From: Candidatus Kuenenia stuttgartensis
Lineage (GTDB): Bacteria > Planctomycetota > Phycisphaerae > Phycisphaerales > SM1A02
Reading direction: 5' to 3'
DNA length: 64,000 nt
Assembly: GCA_945902075.1 (NCBI GenBank)
Contig: CAMDMA010000015.1
Coordinates: 1 to 64,000 of the forward strand
Shown here: in pieces, positions 18,261-28,016 of the stretch
Numbering within the stretch: the first letter of the stretch is position 1
How the letters are laid out: every line of letters starts with the position of its first letter
The notes under the pieces: generated by a model
Database searches by the model: none
Told to the model about the DNA's origin: nothing
Seen by the model: the letters and a program-made list of their open reading frames with translations, nothing else
Position numbers and translations under genes: made by a program

Positions 18261-18381
18261 GCGTATTGCGTACGTTGTGGAACCTTCGCGCCACAAGTGC
18301 TCTCCGTTGAGCGCGCACTTCACAAAGATCACGACGGCCTTCCTACTGCGCCCCTGTCGCGGCACCCGATACCCTAACGGT

Positions 18382-18903
18382 ATGAAGCGGCACATCGTGT
18401 TCATTGGGCTCCGCGGGTCGGGAAAGTCGACCGCGGCCGCCGCTCTGGCGAAGATTCTTGGCGTCGAGTTTGTTGACCTTGATGACCGGACACTTCAAGT
18501 GCTCGGTGCTGAAAGCGTGCGTCACGCGTTTCGCGAGTTTGGCGAACACACGTTTCGCGAAGCAGAATGCGATGCAATGGTCGAGGTCTTGCGCGGGACG
18601 CCAAGTGTGGTCGCGCTCGGCGGTGGAACCCCTACTGCACCTGGCGCAGCGACCGCCCTCGAAGCTGAACGCGCCGCAGGCCGAGCAGTCGTCGTGTTTC
18701 TTGATCCGCCGATTGAAACACTTGAAGCGCGGCTTTCCCATGATCCCGGCGATCGGCCGAGTATCACCGGCGTTGGCGTTGTCGACGAGATTCGACGACT
18801 CGCGGTGATCCGAAGGCCGCTTTACGCAGCGCTCGCCGACCTCGTAGTCGAGGAGACGGTGGATGCTTGTGTAATTGCGGAACGCATCGCACGACTGGGT
18901 TGA
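18382..18903 (+). CDS. aroK: Shikimate kinase
   Basis: Phosphorylates shikimate in aromatic amino-acid synthesis. 173 residues, normal. P-loop GLRGSGKST (residues 9-17), shikimate-binding DLDDR, the adenine-lid-adjacent FREAE, the Walker B-like GGGTPT (family GGG motif) and a Leu/Arg-rich lid region LSHDPGDRPS are visible. ATG 18382 opens directly into the P-loop fold (MKRHIVFIGLRGSGKS). Its last 82 bases are overlapped on the other strand by the PilZ gene. No other aro gene adjoins it. Confidence 0.9.
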   Translation: MKRHIVFIGLRGSGKSTAAAALAKILGVEFVDLDDRTLQVLGAESVRHAFREFGEHTFREAECDAMVEVLRGTPSVVALGGGTPTAPGAATALEAERAAGRAVVVFLDPPIETLEARLSHDPGDRPSITGVGVVDEIRRLAVIRRPLYAALADLVVEETVDACVIAERIARLG

Positions 18904-19271
18904 GCAGGCTCGACTGGCGCGCGTCGAAGCCACTTTTGTCCGAGATATCGCTCAAGCATCGCCTTCGAGCCAGCGGCAAACGTCTCGAACTCAACCGCCA
19001 TCCTTCGAGGGCCTGGGTCGTCGATGCGGTCAAAAACGCGCACGACGCGCGCCTTGGCACAGATCGCATCCGTGCAGCCTGGAAGTTGGATCTCAACATC
19101 GATCTCCGCGCCCTTTGGTACGGCCCGATCGAGCTCGAAGCGCATTCCTCCAAGACTCACGTCGTAGACATGTCCGTCAGTCCGGCGCGTCCCCCGCGAC
19201 ACGGCGACCGAGCTGTACATCGGATCGACCGTGAAGCGCTCGTGGCGCCTGCGCTCGCTTTGGTTCGCCAT
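18822..19271 (-). CDS. PilZ-domain protein (probable cyclic-di-GMP binding)
   Basis: 149 residues. The PilZ signature is present in both parts: RRRHERF near residue 7 (RxxxR) and YDVSLGGMRFEL near residue 36 (D/NxSxxG). This suggests c-di-GMP-dependent control of an unknown target. The PilZ barrel ends near residue 115; the last ~26 residues are a low-complexity Ser/Thr/Ala tail lying entirely opposite the 3' end of aroK, which looks like a stop-codon loss that extended the gene. Convergent with aroK and divergent from ilvC. Confidence 0.87.
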   Translation of the reverse strand: MANQSERRRHERFTVDPMYSSVAVSRGTRRTDGHVYDVSLGGMRFELDRAVPKGAEIDVEIQLPGCTDAICAKARVVRVFDRIDDPGPRRMAVEFETFAAGSKAMLERYLGQKWLRRAPVEPAQPSRAMRSAITQASTVSSTTRSASAA

Positions 19272-19455
19272 CCTTGAAACTCCAACAAAATCGTGACCGA
19301 AAATCAGCCACCTCGACTGGTGGTTGTGTTGGTGCCATCGGCTGAGTGAGCCGGAAACTTCAGGAAAATCGTCAGAACCCGTAGGATCGTTGCAGACCCA
19401 CCACGAGCCGCAGTCGCGAGGAGCGTGGCTCAGGTGCTGCTATCTTCGCTGCACC

Positions 19456-20481
19456 TTGACGAACAACCCTTCCACGACCGCGCAGGAAAGTCGGATTCTT
19501 GGTTCGGGCGACGTCTCGATTGACGCGCTGCGTGACCGCACGATCGCCGTACTGGGCTACGGAAACCAAGGCCGCGCGCACGCCTTAAATCTGCGCGACT
19601 CCGGGCTGTCCGTCGTGGTCGGAGGGCGTGAGGGCTCGGCTCGAGTCGCTCTCGCCGCAAGCGAAGGGTTTGATGCAATGACGCTCACCGAGGCAGCTGC
19701 GCGCGCGGACCTCGCCGTTGTGGCGCTGCCCGATCAGGCTCAGCCCGCTGCATGGGTCAGATGGATTGAAGACGCGCTGCCGACCGGCGCGGTCGTCGGA
19801 TTCGTACACGGTTTTTCGATTCGGTTTGGTTTCATCACTCCTCGAAGCGACCTCGGCATCGTACTCGTCGCACCGAAGGGGCCTGGTGCGACTGTGCGGG
19901 CTCGATACGAGGAAGGCCGCGGAATTCCCGCGCTTTATGCAGTCGAGCGAGAGAACGCGGCCCGCACTGCGCGCGAGTTCGCGCTTGCGTGGGGCGCAGG
20001 AATTGGCTGCGCACGCAGTGGTCTGATCGAGGCGAGTTTCGCGGCAGAGGCGGAGAGCGACCTCTTTGGAGAGCAGGCCGTCTTGTGCGGCGGATTGATG
20101 GCACTCGTCCATGAGTCCTACGCGATGTTGGTCGAGGCGGGCTACGCCCCCGAAGTGGCGTACATCGAATGTTGCCACGAGGTCAAGCAAGTCGCCGATC
20201 TCCTCTATGCGCGTGGACCAGACGGCATGCGACGCGCCATCTCAGACACCGCAGAGTTCGGAGCGTTCGTCGCAGAGCGCAAGCTTGTCGACGAGCATCT
20301 TCGGACATCGCTGCGATCCCTGCTTGCGGATATCCGCAGCGGCTCGTTTGCTCGGCGATTCATGACGGACTTTGAAGATGGACACCGGGAGTTTGCCGCT
20401 TGGCGTCGTGCAGCGTCCACGCATCCCATTGAGGCCGCGAGTGCGCGGGTGCGGGCGCTGATGCCGTGGCTTCACGATTGA
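19456..20481 (+). CDS. ilvC: Ketol-acid reductoisomerase (class I)
   Basis: NADPH-dependent second step of valine and isoleucine synthesis. 341 residues from a TTG at 19456, the usual class I length; the open frame runs further upstream but without homology. Rossmann motif VLGYGNQGRAHALNL, substrate/Mg region HGFSIRFG, APKGPGATVR, ESDLFGEQAVLCGG and YIECCHEVKQVADLLY (metal-binding Asp and Glu), then GMRRAISDTAEFG. TTG as start is inferred from length; no ribosome site is visible. ilvB/ilvH are not adjacent. Confidence 0.92.
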   Translation: MTNNPSTTAQESRILGSGDVSIDALRDRTIAVLGYGNQGRAHALNLRDSGLSVVVGGREGSARVALAASEGFDAMTLTEAAARADLAVVALPDQAQPAAWVRWIEDALPTGAVVGFVHGFSIRFGFITPRSDLGIVLVAPKGPGATVRARYEEGRGIPALYAVERENAARTAREFALAWGAGIGCARSGLIEASFAAEAESDLFGEQAVLCGGLMALVHESYAMLVEAGYAPEVAYIECCHEVKQVADLLYARGPDGMRRAISDTAEFGAFVAERKLVDEHLRTSLRSLLADIRSGSFARRFMTDFEDGHREFAAWRRAASTHPIEAASARVRALMPWLHD

Positions 20482-20584
20482 ACGAGGCTCAAGAATCGGT
20501 CTCCCATCGGCCACGGTACGCATCCAAAAACGATCTGCCAACGCTGCGTGATGTCCAGCAAGGGCAAGCGCCGATAGATCGAGC

Positions 20585-21445
20585 GTGAACATTCTCCAAG
20601 CGATCATTCTCGGTCTCGTCGAAGGTATCACTGAGTACCTGCCAGTCAGTTCCACGGGACATCTCATCATCACTGCGTGGCTCCTTGGGCTGACATCGGA
20701 CGCGGCACAAAAGTCTGCGATCGACGACTTCAGCATCATTATTCAGGGCGGTGCGATTCTTGCGGTGCTCGGACTGTATCGAAGCCGTGTCGCTGCCATG
20801 ATCCGTGGAGTCGCGGGGCGCGATGCTGCTGGACGAACACTCTTCTTGAAGATCGTGATCGCGTTCATGCCCGCGGCCGTTCTTGGACTTCTCTTTGATG
20901 ATTGGATTGAGGAAAAACTCTTCCATCCTGTTCCCGTACTCATCGCGCTTGGTGGCGGCGGCGTGCTCCTACTTGTGCTCTCGCCGTGGATTCGAACCCT
21001 CACCGCGCGTGAGAAAACGGAAAGCGATGACTTCACGAACCTCTCCTACCGCGCGGCACTCGCGATCGGCTTCATGCAGTCGCTTGCGATGTGGCCGGGC
21101 ACATCGCGCTCCATGGTTACGATTCTCGGTGGAATTCTCTTTGGCCTTTCGCCCCGGCGAGCTGCGGAATTCAGCTTCCTACTTGGGCTCCCGACGCTCG
21201 GCGCGGCGTGCGCGTACAAAATTCTGAAGGCGGGCAAGGACGATCCTGCGGCGTTTCTCGCATCACTTGGAGGCCCAACTCCAGTCATCGTCGGGATCGT
21301 CGTCGCTGCGCTTTCCGCGGCGCTTGCTGTCAAATGGCTGGTCGCATATCTCTCGCGCGGGGGATTCGCGGCGTTTGGCTGGTGGCGCGTTGTCGTTGCA
21401 ACGGCGCTTGGCGTTGGCCTGATGACGGGAAAGATCGCGCTCTGA
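20585..21445 (+). CDS. uppP: Undecaprenyl-diphosphatase UppP (BacA)
   Basis: Membrane enzyme that removes a phosphate from undecaprenyl diphosphate to recycle the lipid carrier for cell-wall synthesis. 286 residues, polytopic, GTG start. The two signature regions are present: GLVEGITEYLPVSSTGHLII near the N-terminus and WPGTSRSMVTI in the middle, with the catalytic Glu/Ser and Arg. 103 bases after ilvC; converges with the CYTH gene, 19 bases apart. Confidence 0.95.
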   Translation: MNILQAIILGLVEGITEYLPVSSTGHLIITAWLLGLTSDAAQKSAIDDFSIIIQGGAILAVLGLYRSRVAAMIRGVAGRDAAGRTLFLKIVIAFMPAAVLGLLFDDWIEEKLFHPVPVLIALGGGGVLLLVLSPWIRTLTAREKTESDDFTNLSYRAALAIGFMQSLAMWPGTSRSMVTILGGILFGLSPRRAAEFSFLLGLPTLGAACAYKILKAGKDDPAAFLASLGGPTPVIVGIVVAALSAALAVKWLVAYLSRGGFAAFGWWRVVVATALGVGLMTGKIAL

Positions 21446-21464
21446 GGATTGCTTGTTCAGACCG

Positions 21465-22004
21465 CTAGAGATCCGCGTAGGACCCGCTCACTGGCTCGCC
21501 GAGCGTGGGGCGGAATTTCTCGATGAGTGTTTCGACCTTGAGCTTCGCCTCGGCAGGATCGTCTGAGATCCCGCAGATTCCCTCGAGTTCGAAGTAGTTG
21601 CCAAGCCCAACAACAGTATCGAGGTGAATGCGAATATTCTCGATCTGCCAGAGTTCGCGGCGCTTCATGATGATGCGCGTGACGGTTCGATCGAGATCCG
21701 ACCACCGCACAGAAACCTGCGCGTCGTCGAGCCGAGTCCAGCGCGATGCGCGCGCGTTGCTGCGATCTGCGCGGTCGTACCAGATCCACTCAGCTCGGCT
21801 TAGACCGCTGAGTTCGTCGCGCTCCGTGCGCCGCTTGAGTCTTCCATCGGGTACCGACACATACTCATCGGTCTGGATGAGCACCGCCACGCGACGCGCG
21901 CGCAAGATCGCGCATGTGGCGCGCGCGAGTTCGATATCGCGTAATTCTGACTTGAATTCAATGTTCTTCACGCGCATCCCCGCGGTGAATGGCTCATTGC
22001 GCAT
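21465..22004 (-). CDS. CYTH-domain protein (CyaB / triphosphatase-like)
   Basis: 179 residues. The CYTH fold of class IV adenylate cyclases and thiamine-triphosphatase-like enzymes is suggested by NIEFKSELRD near the start (the ExExK-like strand), YVSVPDGRLKRR, alternating basic strands RIIMKRRELWQI and the late acidic strand YFELEGI. It probably hydrolyses or cyclises a triphosphate, but the substrate cannot be read. Its ATG overlaps the stop of the upstream gene by 11 bases, so it is translationally coupled as the last gene of the ligA operon. An alternative start at 21977 (MRVKNIEFK) fits the family better. Confidence 0.75.
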   Translation of the reverse strand: MRNEPFTAGMRVKNIEFKSELRDIELARATCAILRARRVAVLIQTDEYVSVPDGRLKRRTERDELSGLSRAEWIWYDRADRSNARASRWTRLDDAQVSVRWSDLDRTVTRIIMKRRELWQIENIRIHLDTVVGLGNYFELEGICGISDDPAEAKLKVETLIEKFRPTLGEPVSGSYADL

Positions 22005-22542
22005 CGCCAGCTTTCAAGACCGCATCACGCGCACCAGATGCGACCTCGGCGGTCTGTACGGCCAATCCGCTCGCGATCCGCGCGAGTTGGCGTTCGGCCT
22101 CGAGCCGATCGATGAAACTCGCCTCCGCAACTGGCCGCGAAGCGTAAGGACCCATCGTGTAGATCGTCCATGCATCGGAACCCGGGGCTCGACCTGCGAA
22201 CCAAATGCATGGATGGACGCCAACTTTCGCATCGATCATGCGCGTTGTCTCAGCAAACGCATCTTGCCCTTCACACGGCTGCCATCGCCCAAAATTTTGC
22301 TTGAGCTCGACGCGCCACGACACACGATCGCTTTGCAGGAGGTCGATGGGGTCAACCGCTTGGACCAGTCGGACCTGCGCCTCACCCTCTCCCGGTGAGC
22401 CGATGACATGTGCCTCGCTCGCGACAATCACCTGCTTGGGAAGCAGATTTCCACCCAGAAACCAGACAAGGACCGCGGCGAGTGCAACAAAGACCGCGAT
22501 GCGGAGCGTCAGATTTCGAACGCCGAGGAGGACCTGTGACAT
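21994..22542 (-). CDS. Membrane-anchored protein of unknown function
   Basis: 182 residues with one membrane segment at about 13-31 (RIAVFVALAAVLVWFLGG), then an exported or periplasmic domain with no recognised motif. It contains WRVELKQNFGRWQPCEGQDA and a Cys pair (CEGQ, HPCIWF) that could form a disulfide. The last 40 residues are predicted helical and Ala/Arg-rich. It starts 12 bases after ligA and overlaps the CYTH gene, so the three form one operon. Confidence 0.65.
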   Translation of the reverse strand: MSQVLLGVRNLTLRIAVFVALAAVLVWFLGGNLLPKQVIVASEAHVIGSPGEGEAQVRLVQAVDPIDLLQSDRVSWRVELKQNFGRWQPCEGQDAFAETTRMIDAKVGVHPCIWFAGRAPGSDAWTIYTMGPYASRPVAEASFIDRLEAERQLARIASGLAVQTAEVASGARDAVLKAGDAQ

Positions 22543-22554
22543 GGGAGGAGAAGT

Positions 22555-24747
<2,193 letters not shown>

Positions 24748-24749
24748 CT

Positions 24750-25043
24750 ATGCCAACGTACGTTTATGCGGTCGTGAAGCCCGACGGCTCCTTGGGAGAG
24801 CACTTCGAAGTGTCTCAGAAGATGAGCGATTCCGCTCTCGAGCGACACCCGGAAACAGGCGCGCCCGTACGGCGGGTTCCGCAGATTCCCATGCTTGGCG
24901 GCCAACATTCAACCGCCGCCGACAAGCGCAAAATCAGCGACTCGAATCTTGATCGGATGGGTTTCACCAAGTACCAAAAGGTTGGAGACGGCAAGTACGA
25001 GAAGACTGCGGGCGAGGGCCCAAAGTCGATCTCGAGAGATTGA
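24750..25043 (+). CDS. FmdB-family-like small protein lacking zinc cysteines
   Basis: 97 residues. The N-terminus MPTYVYAVVKPDG followed by EHFEVSQKMSDSALERHPETGAPVRR closely tracks the FmdB zinc-ribbon pattern (MPTYEYRCxxCG, FExxQxMSDxPLxxCPxCGxPVRR), but every one of the four ribbon cysteines is absent. The second half (DSNLDRMGFTKYQK) is basic and unknown. Its role is unclear; the family is usually described as putative regulators. Start 24750 is chosen for the family-typical MPTY. Divergent from ligA. Confidence 0.75.
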   Translation: MPTYVYAVVKPDGSLGEHFEVSQKMSDSALERHPETGAPVRRVPQIPMLGGQHSTAADKRKISDSNLDRMGFTKYQKVGDGKYEKTAGEGPKSISRD

Positions 25044-25123
25044 AGCGGTCCACGGCGTGATGCAGCACGGCCTTCACACTGCGAAGGCCCACGAAAATTT
25101 GCACCGAATCCGTAGGTACAGCC

Positions 25124-25957
25124 TTAATTTTCGCGCTTCGCCGCATCGAGTAGTTCAAGCGCAGCGCGGATGTCGCCGACTCGGTCTTCTCCAGCCTCGC
25201 GTTCAACTGCAAGTCGAATTGTTGCGGGAACCTCGAGGAGCGACGAGAGAAACGCATTCCAATCGACTGCACCCGTTCCGACACGCACCTCACTCCCCCA
25301 CGTGCCCAACACCTTCGTCGGTTGCGCATCCTTGACGTGGACCTGCGCAATACGTGGGGCGAGCACTTTGACCGCGGCAACCGGATCGCCCATGCCATAC
25401 AGGATCATGTTCGCTGGATCGAAATTGACGCCGATGGAATCATCACCAAGCGCATGCAGCGCGTGTGCGAGGGTGTCGGCGGATTCTTGACCCGTCTCGA
25501 AAGCGATGCGCGCACCTTCCGCGCGAAAGAGCGCGGCGATTTCGCGGAGCCGCGTGAAAAGACGATCGCGCTCGGTGCCTGCCTCGTGCGGGATGAAGCC
25601 CGCATGAAATGTGACAAGTCGGATTCCATGCTGTCCCGCGATTTTTGCCACCTTCGTGGAGCGTGCGCGGGTCGCCTCCCACGTCACATCGGGAACGACG
25701 CCACCGGTCGCGCGAATCGCATCGAGCGTGGAGTAGTCTTCACCGACAGTTTCAAGCATGCCACTCGCGACCTCAATGCCGGCGGTCGAGAGCATGCGCA
25801 CACAATCGCCCCAAATTTCCGGGTGCTCGGCCATCGGTGTGAGCGCGAGCTGCACCGCGCGTGCACCGGTTCTCTGCACACGCTCAACGAGTTGTGCGGG
25901 TGAATCGGCTTGCAAACTCCAGGAACAAACCGCGACCGGCGCAGAAGAAATGGGCAT
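25124..25957 (-). CDS. Sugar phosphate isomerase/epimerase-like TIM-barrel protein
   Basis: 277 residues of the xylose-isomerase-like TIM-barrel superfamily (AP endonuclease 2 / IolE-like). Seen: VTFHAGFIPH (metal His), FETGQESADTLA (metal Glu), INFDPANMILYG-like VNFDPANMILYGMGDP (metal Asp), and VHVKDAQPT (metal His, Asp). A second family member lies at 37869. The substrate cannot be read. Convergent with the FmdB-like gene; expression appears independent. Confidence 0.85.
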   Translation of the reverse strand: MPISSAPVAVCSWSLQADSPAQLVERVQRTGARAVQLALTPMAEHPEIWGDCVRMLSTAGIEVASGMLETVGEDYSTLDAIRATGGVVPDVTWEATRARSTKVAKIAGQHGIRLVTFHAGFIPHEAGTERDRLFTRLREIAALFRAEGARIAFETGQESADTLAHALHALGDDSIGVNFDPANMILYGMGDPVAAVKVLAPRIAQVHVKDAQPTKVLGTWGSEVRVGTGAVDWNAFLSSLLEVPATIRLAVEREAGEDRVGDIRAALELLDAAKREN

Positions 25958-26073
25958 ACCGGCACTCTACCTCTAGAGCTGTCCCATAGGTTTGGGGACA
26001 GACCACGCTTCATCTGCAACCCCGCAACTTCACAGTGAACTCCCGTCTCCAATCTGGTTCGTTCGCGACTAGG

Positions 26074-26811
26074 ATGCATGATCCCGAGAAGTACTTGAAC
26101 GACCTGATGAACGAATCCGACCTCACCCCCATTTCAGCGAGCCCGCACGCGGGTGGTGGCGGCACAGGACCAATTCAGACGGGGCCTTCCGTACGCGCAT
26201 CGACGCGAGAAAAAACGTGGACGGAAAAACTTGAAGCGTGGGCCAGTCGGCTCTCGATCAAGAACAATTTCTTCCATTGGATCTTCTCGCTTGTCTGGCT
26301 ACCGTTCGCTGCTCGATCGGGAATCAAGATGTATTCGAAGCGCGCGCTGTCGCGTGAGCGCTTCGCAGCGATTCTCCCCTTTCGCCGTTTCAATCGAAAC
26401 TTTTATGACGCAATGGCTGGTGCCGCACTCCTCGGCAACTCCGAAGTTGCAGCGGGTATGTATCTCTTTTCTGTGTGCGGCGGCGACTCCCCCGTCGTGT
26501 GTAAGGAGATGAAGTATCGATTCCTTCGTCCGTGTCTTGGGCCCGCGATTTACCGTGTTGTCAAGAGCGAGGATGTGGAAGAGAAGGTTCAAAAGGGCGG
26601 CGAATTCAACGTCACACTTGAGCTTGAGGTGTATCAACAACAGATCGTAAAAAGGGTGGGCGAAACGCTGGTCGGCCGCTGCGACATTACTTTCCACTGC
26701 ACACCGAAGGCGATGGTCCGCGAGCGCGGTGAGCGGCGAAAGGCCCGCCTCGAGAAGAAGGCTGCGCTTGCCCGCGACGCGGAAGCCCAGACGCCGGACG
26801 CGCCGCGTTGA
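26074..26811 (+). CDS. Hotdog-fold protein, DUF4442-like (putative thioesterase-related)
   Basis: 245 residues. Residues about 50-215 resemble DUF4442 hotdog proteins: RRFNRNFYDAMAGAALLGNSEVAAGMYLF corresponds in position to the NHxxSxHxxAxxxLxExA element, followed by strands typical of the fold. The usual active-site residue layout is not clear, so enzyme activity is doubtful. The first 50 residues are Gly/Ser/Thr-rich and the last 30 are a Lys/Arg/Ala helix. ATG 26074 is used; a GTG at 26035 is in frame. Stop and next start share one base (TGATG), so it is coupled to the membrane protein. Confidence 0.62.
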   Translation: MHDPEKYLNDLMNESDLTPISASPHAGGGGTGPIQTGPSVRASTREKTWTEKLEAWASRLSIKNNFFHWIFSLVWLPFAARSGIKMYSKRALSRERFAAILPFRRFNRNFYDAMAGAALLGNSEVAAGMYLFSVCGGDSPVVCKEMKYRFLRPCLGPAIYRVVKSEDVEEKVQKGGEFNVTLELEVYQQQIVKRVGETLVGRCDITFHCTPKAMVRERGERRKARLEKKAALARDAEAQTPDAPR

Positions 26812-27935
26812 TGGACTTACGCGCCCGCACCCTGCTCTCGGGCTTCGCCCTTGCAACCAGTTGGACCTGGTGCATCGGAATGTTCGCGCCATTCGTGCTC
26901 TACGGCATGTTCGGCTGGCCAGGCATTCTCGCGTTTGCGATTCCAAACATCCTTGGCTGTGCGCTGTTTGGGTTTTTTCGTTCGCGCGAGCGTTCCATCA
27001 CCGAAACACGCGACCACGCCATGGCGATGTCTGTCTTTTCGGCCGCAACCGTCGGGTACCAGATCTTCTTCGCAGGAAGCAAGATGGGACCGATCATCGA
27101 GGAAGAATCGAGATTTGGATCAGGCTCGGCGAAGGCAATCGCCGCAGGCAGCGTCTTCGCGGCAGCAGTGCTCCTTGCGCTCGTGCCTCGTCGCGCGCTT
27201 TGGTTGATCGCGGGCCTTGGATTCCTCGCAAGTTTGACAACATTTGCTTTTATCCCGTGGGGCGAGCTGAACGCGCTGCAATCGACGGGCTATTGGACGC
27301 ATGCACAACTCTGGCTCGTGCTGCCGACGATTGTGTTTGGCTTTGCACTCTCGCCAAATCTTGATTTGACGTTTCATCGTGCCCGTCAGGAGTCGCCGAA
27401 CCCTGCCTTTCCTGCAAATTTCATCGTGTTCGGCCTTGCGTTCGCCTCGATGCTCGCGCTCACAACCTGCTATCTCGCGAGTCCACAGGGTCTCACGATT
27501 CCGGCGGTGCGCGCCCATATCGTGCTCCAACTTGTACTCACTTGCGCGCTCCATCTTTCGGAACTCCGCACGGCGTCGATCGCGCCAACCGCTCGGGCGC
27601 TGCTTGGCGTTGGCTCTGGGCTTGTCGGCGTGACGGCGGTGATCCTCGCGGATCATCAAGACACTTACTTGCGGTTTCTCGGCCTTTATGGGCTCCTCTT
27701 TCCCGCATACGCCGTGCTTGCCCTCCGGACCGTCGGTCGGCCCACGCCTGTGGGGTTGCTGGCACTTGCGTTGTCGGTCGCGATCGCGACTCCAATCATC
27801 TCGAAGAGCTTCCTCGATGGCCCATCGCTCACCGCGCCGCTCGCCGTGGTACTTCCAATCGCGGCGGTCCTTCTTGTTTCTCGAAAGCCGGGAGCACCAA
27901 GTGCTGCCGATACTCCGAAAAATCCCGGTTTCTAG
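26811..27935 (+). CDS. Polytopic membrane protein, unknown transporter-like
   Basis: 374 residues with about ten membrane segments. The beginning (SWTWCIGMFAPFVLYGMFGW, then FAIPNILGCALFGFF) resembles the first two helices of sodium:solute symporters of the LeuT/SSS type, but the rest shows no clear family motif, so substrate and even transport are inference. A sequence around residue 95 (GPIIEEESRFGSGSAK) is hydrophilic. Coupled to the hotdog gene by a one-base overlap. Followed by the DUF1800/DUF1501 pair after 81 bases. Confidence 0.65.
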   Translation: MDLRARTLLSGFALATSWTWCIGMFAPFVLYGMFGWPGILAFAIPNILGCALFGFFRSRERSITETRDHAMAMSVFSAATVGYQIFFAGSKMGPIIEEESRFGSGSAKAIAAGSVFAAAVLLALVPRRALWLIAGLGFLASLTTFAFIPWGELNALQSTGYWTHAQLWLVLPTIVFGFALSPNLDLTFHRARQESPNPAFPANFIVFGLAFASMLALTTCYLASPQGLTIPAVRAHIVLQLVLTCALHLSELRTASIAPTARALLGVGSGLVGVTAVILADHQDTYLRFLGLYGLLFPAYAVLALRTVGRPTPVGLLALALSVAIATPIISKSFLDGPSLTAPLAVVLPIAAVLLVSRKPGAPSAADTPKNPGF

Positions 27936-28016
27936 CGACGAACGCTGAGGAAATCGATGACCTGAACCGTACGCTGTCTTTGGATCTGCAGCGGGCGACG
28001 CCCGTGAGGCCTCTCG

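Larger units (their letters stand above)
18042..18381. other. Non-coding stretch between rpmH and aroK
   Basis: No coding frame with recognisable product. It contains a direct repeat CGTGAGTTTTCGTGAG at 18072-18087 and 18092-18107 (20-bp period), the hairpin terminator at 18230-18260, and the presumed aroK promoter region, in which no clear -35/-10 was fixed. Confidence 0.6.

Noticed and set aside
18042-18381. rnpA (RNase P protein) expected after rpmH
   Set aside because: All frames were read for a basic ~110-residue protein with the RxGxxVxKKxGxAVxRNxxKR-type motif; none is present and the space is mostly too short.
19324-19455. Upstream extension of ketol-acid reductoisomerase
   Set aside because: The 44 extra residues (MCWCHRLSEP...) have no similarity to the family, and the TTG at 19456 gives the standard length.
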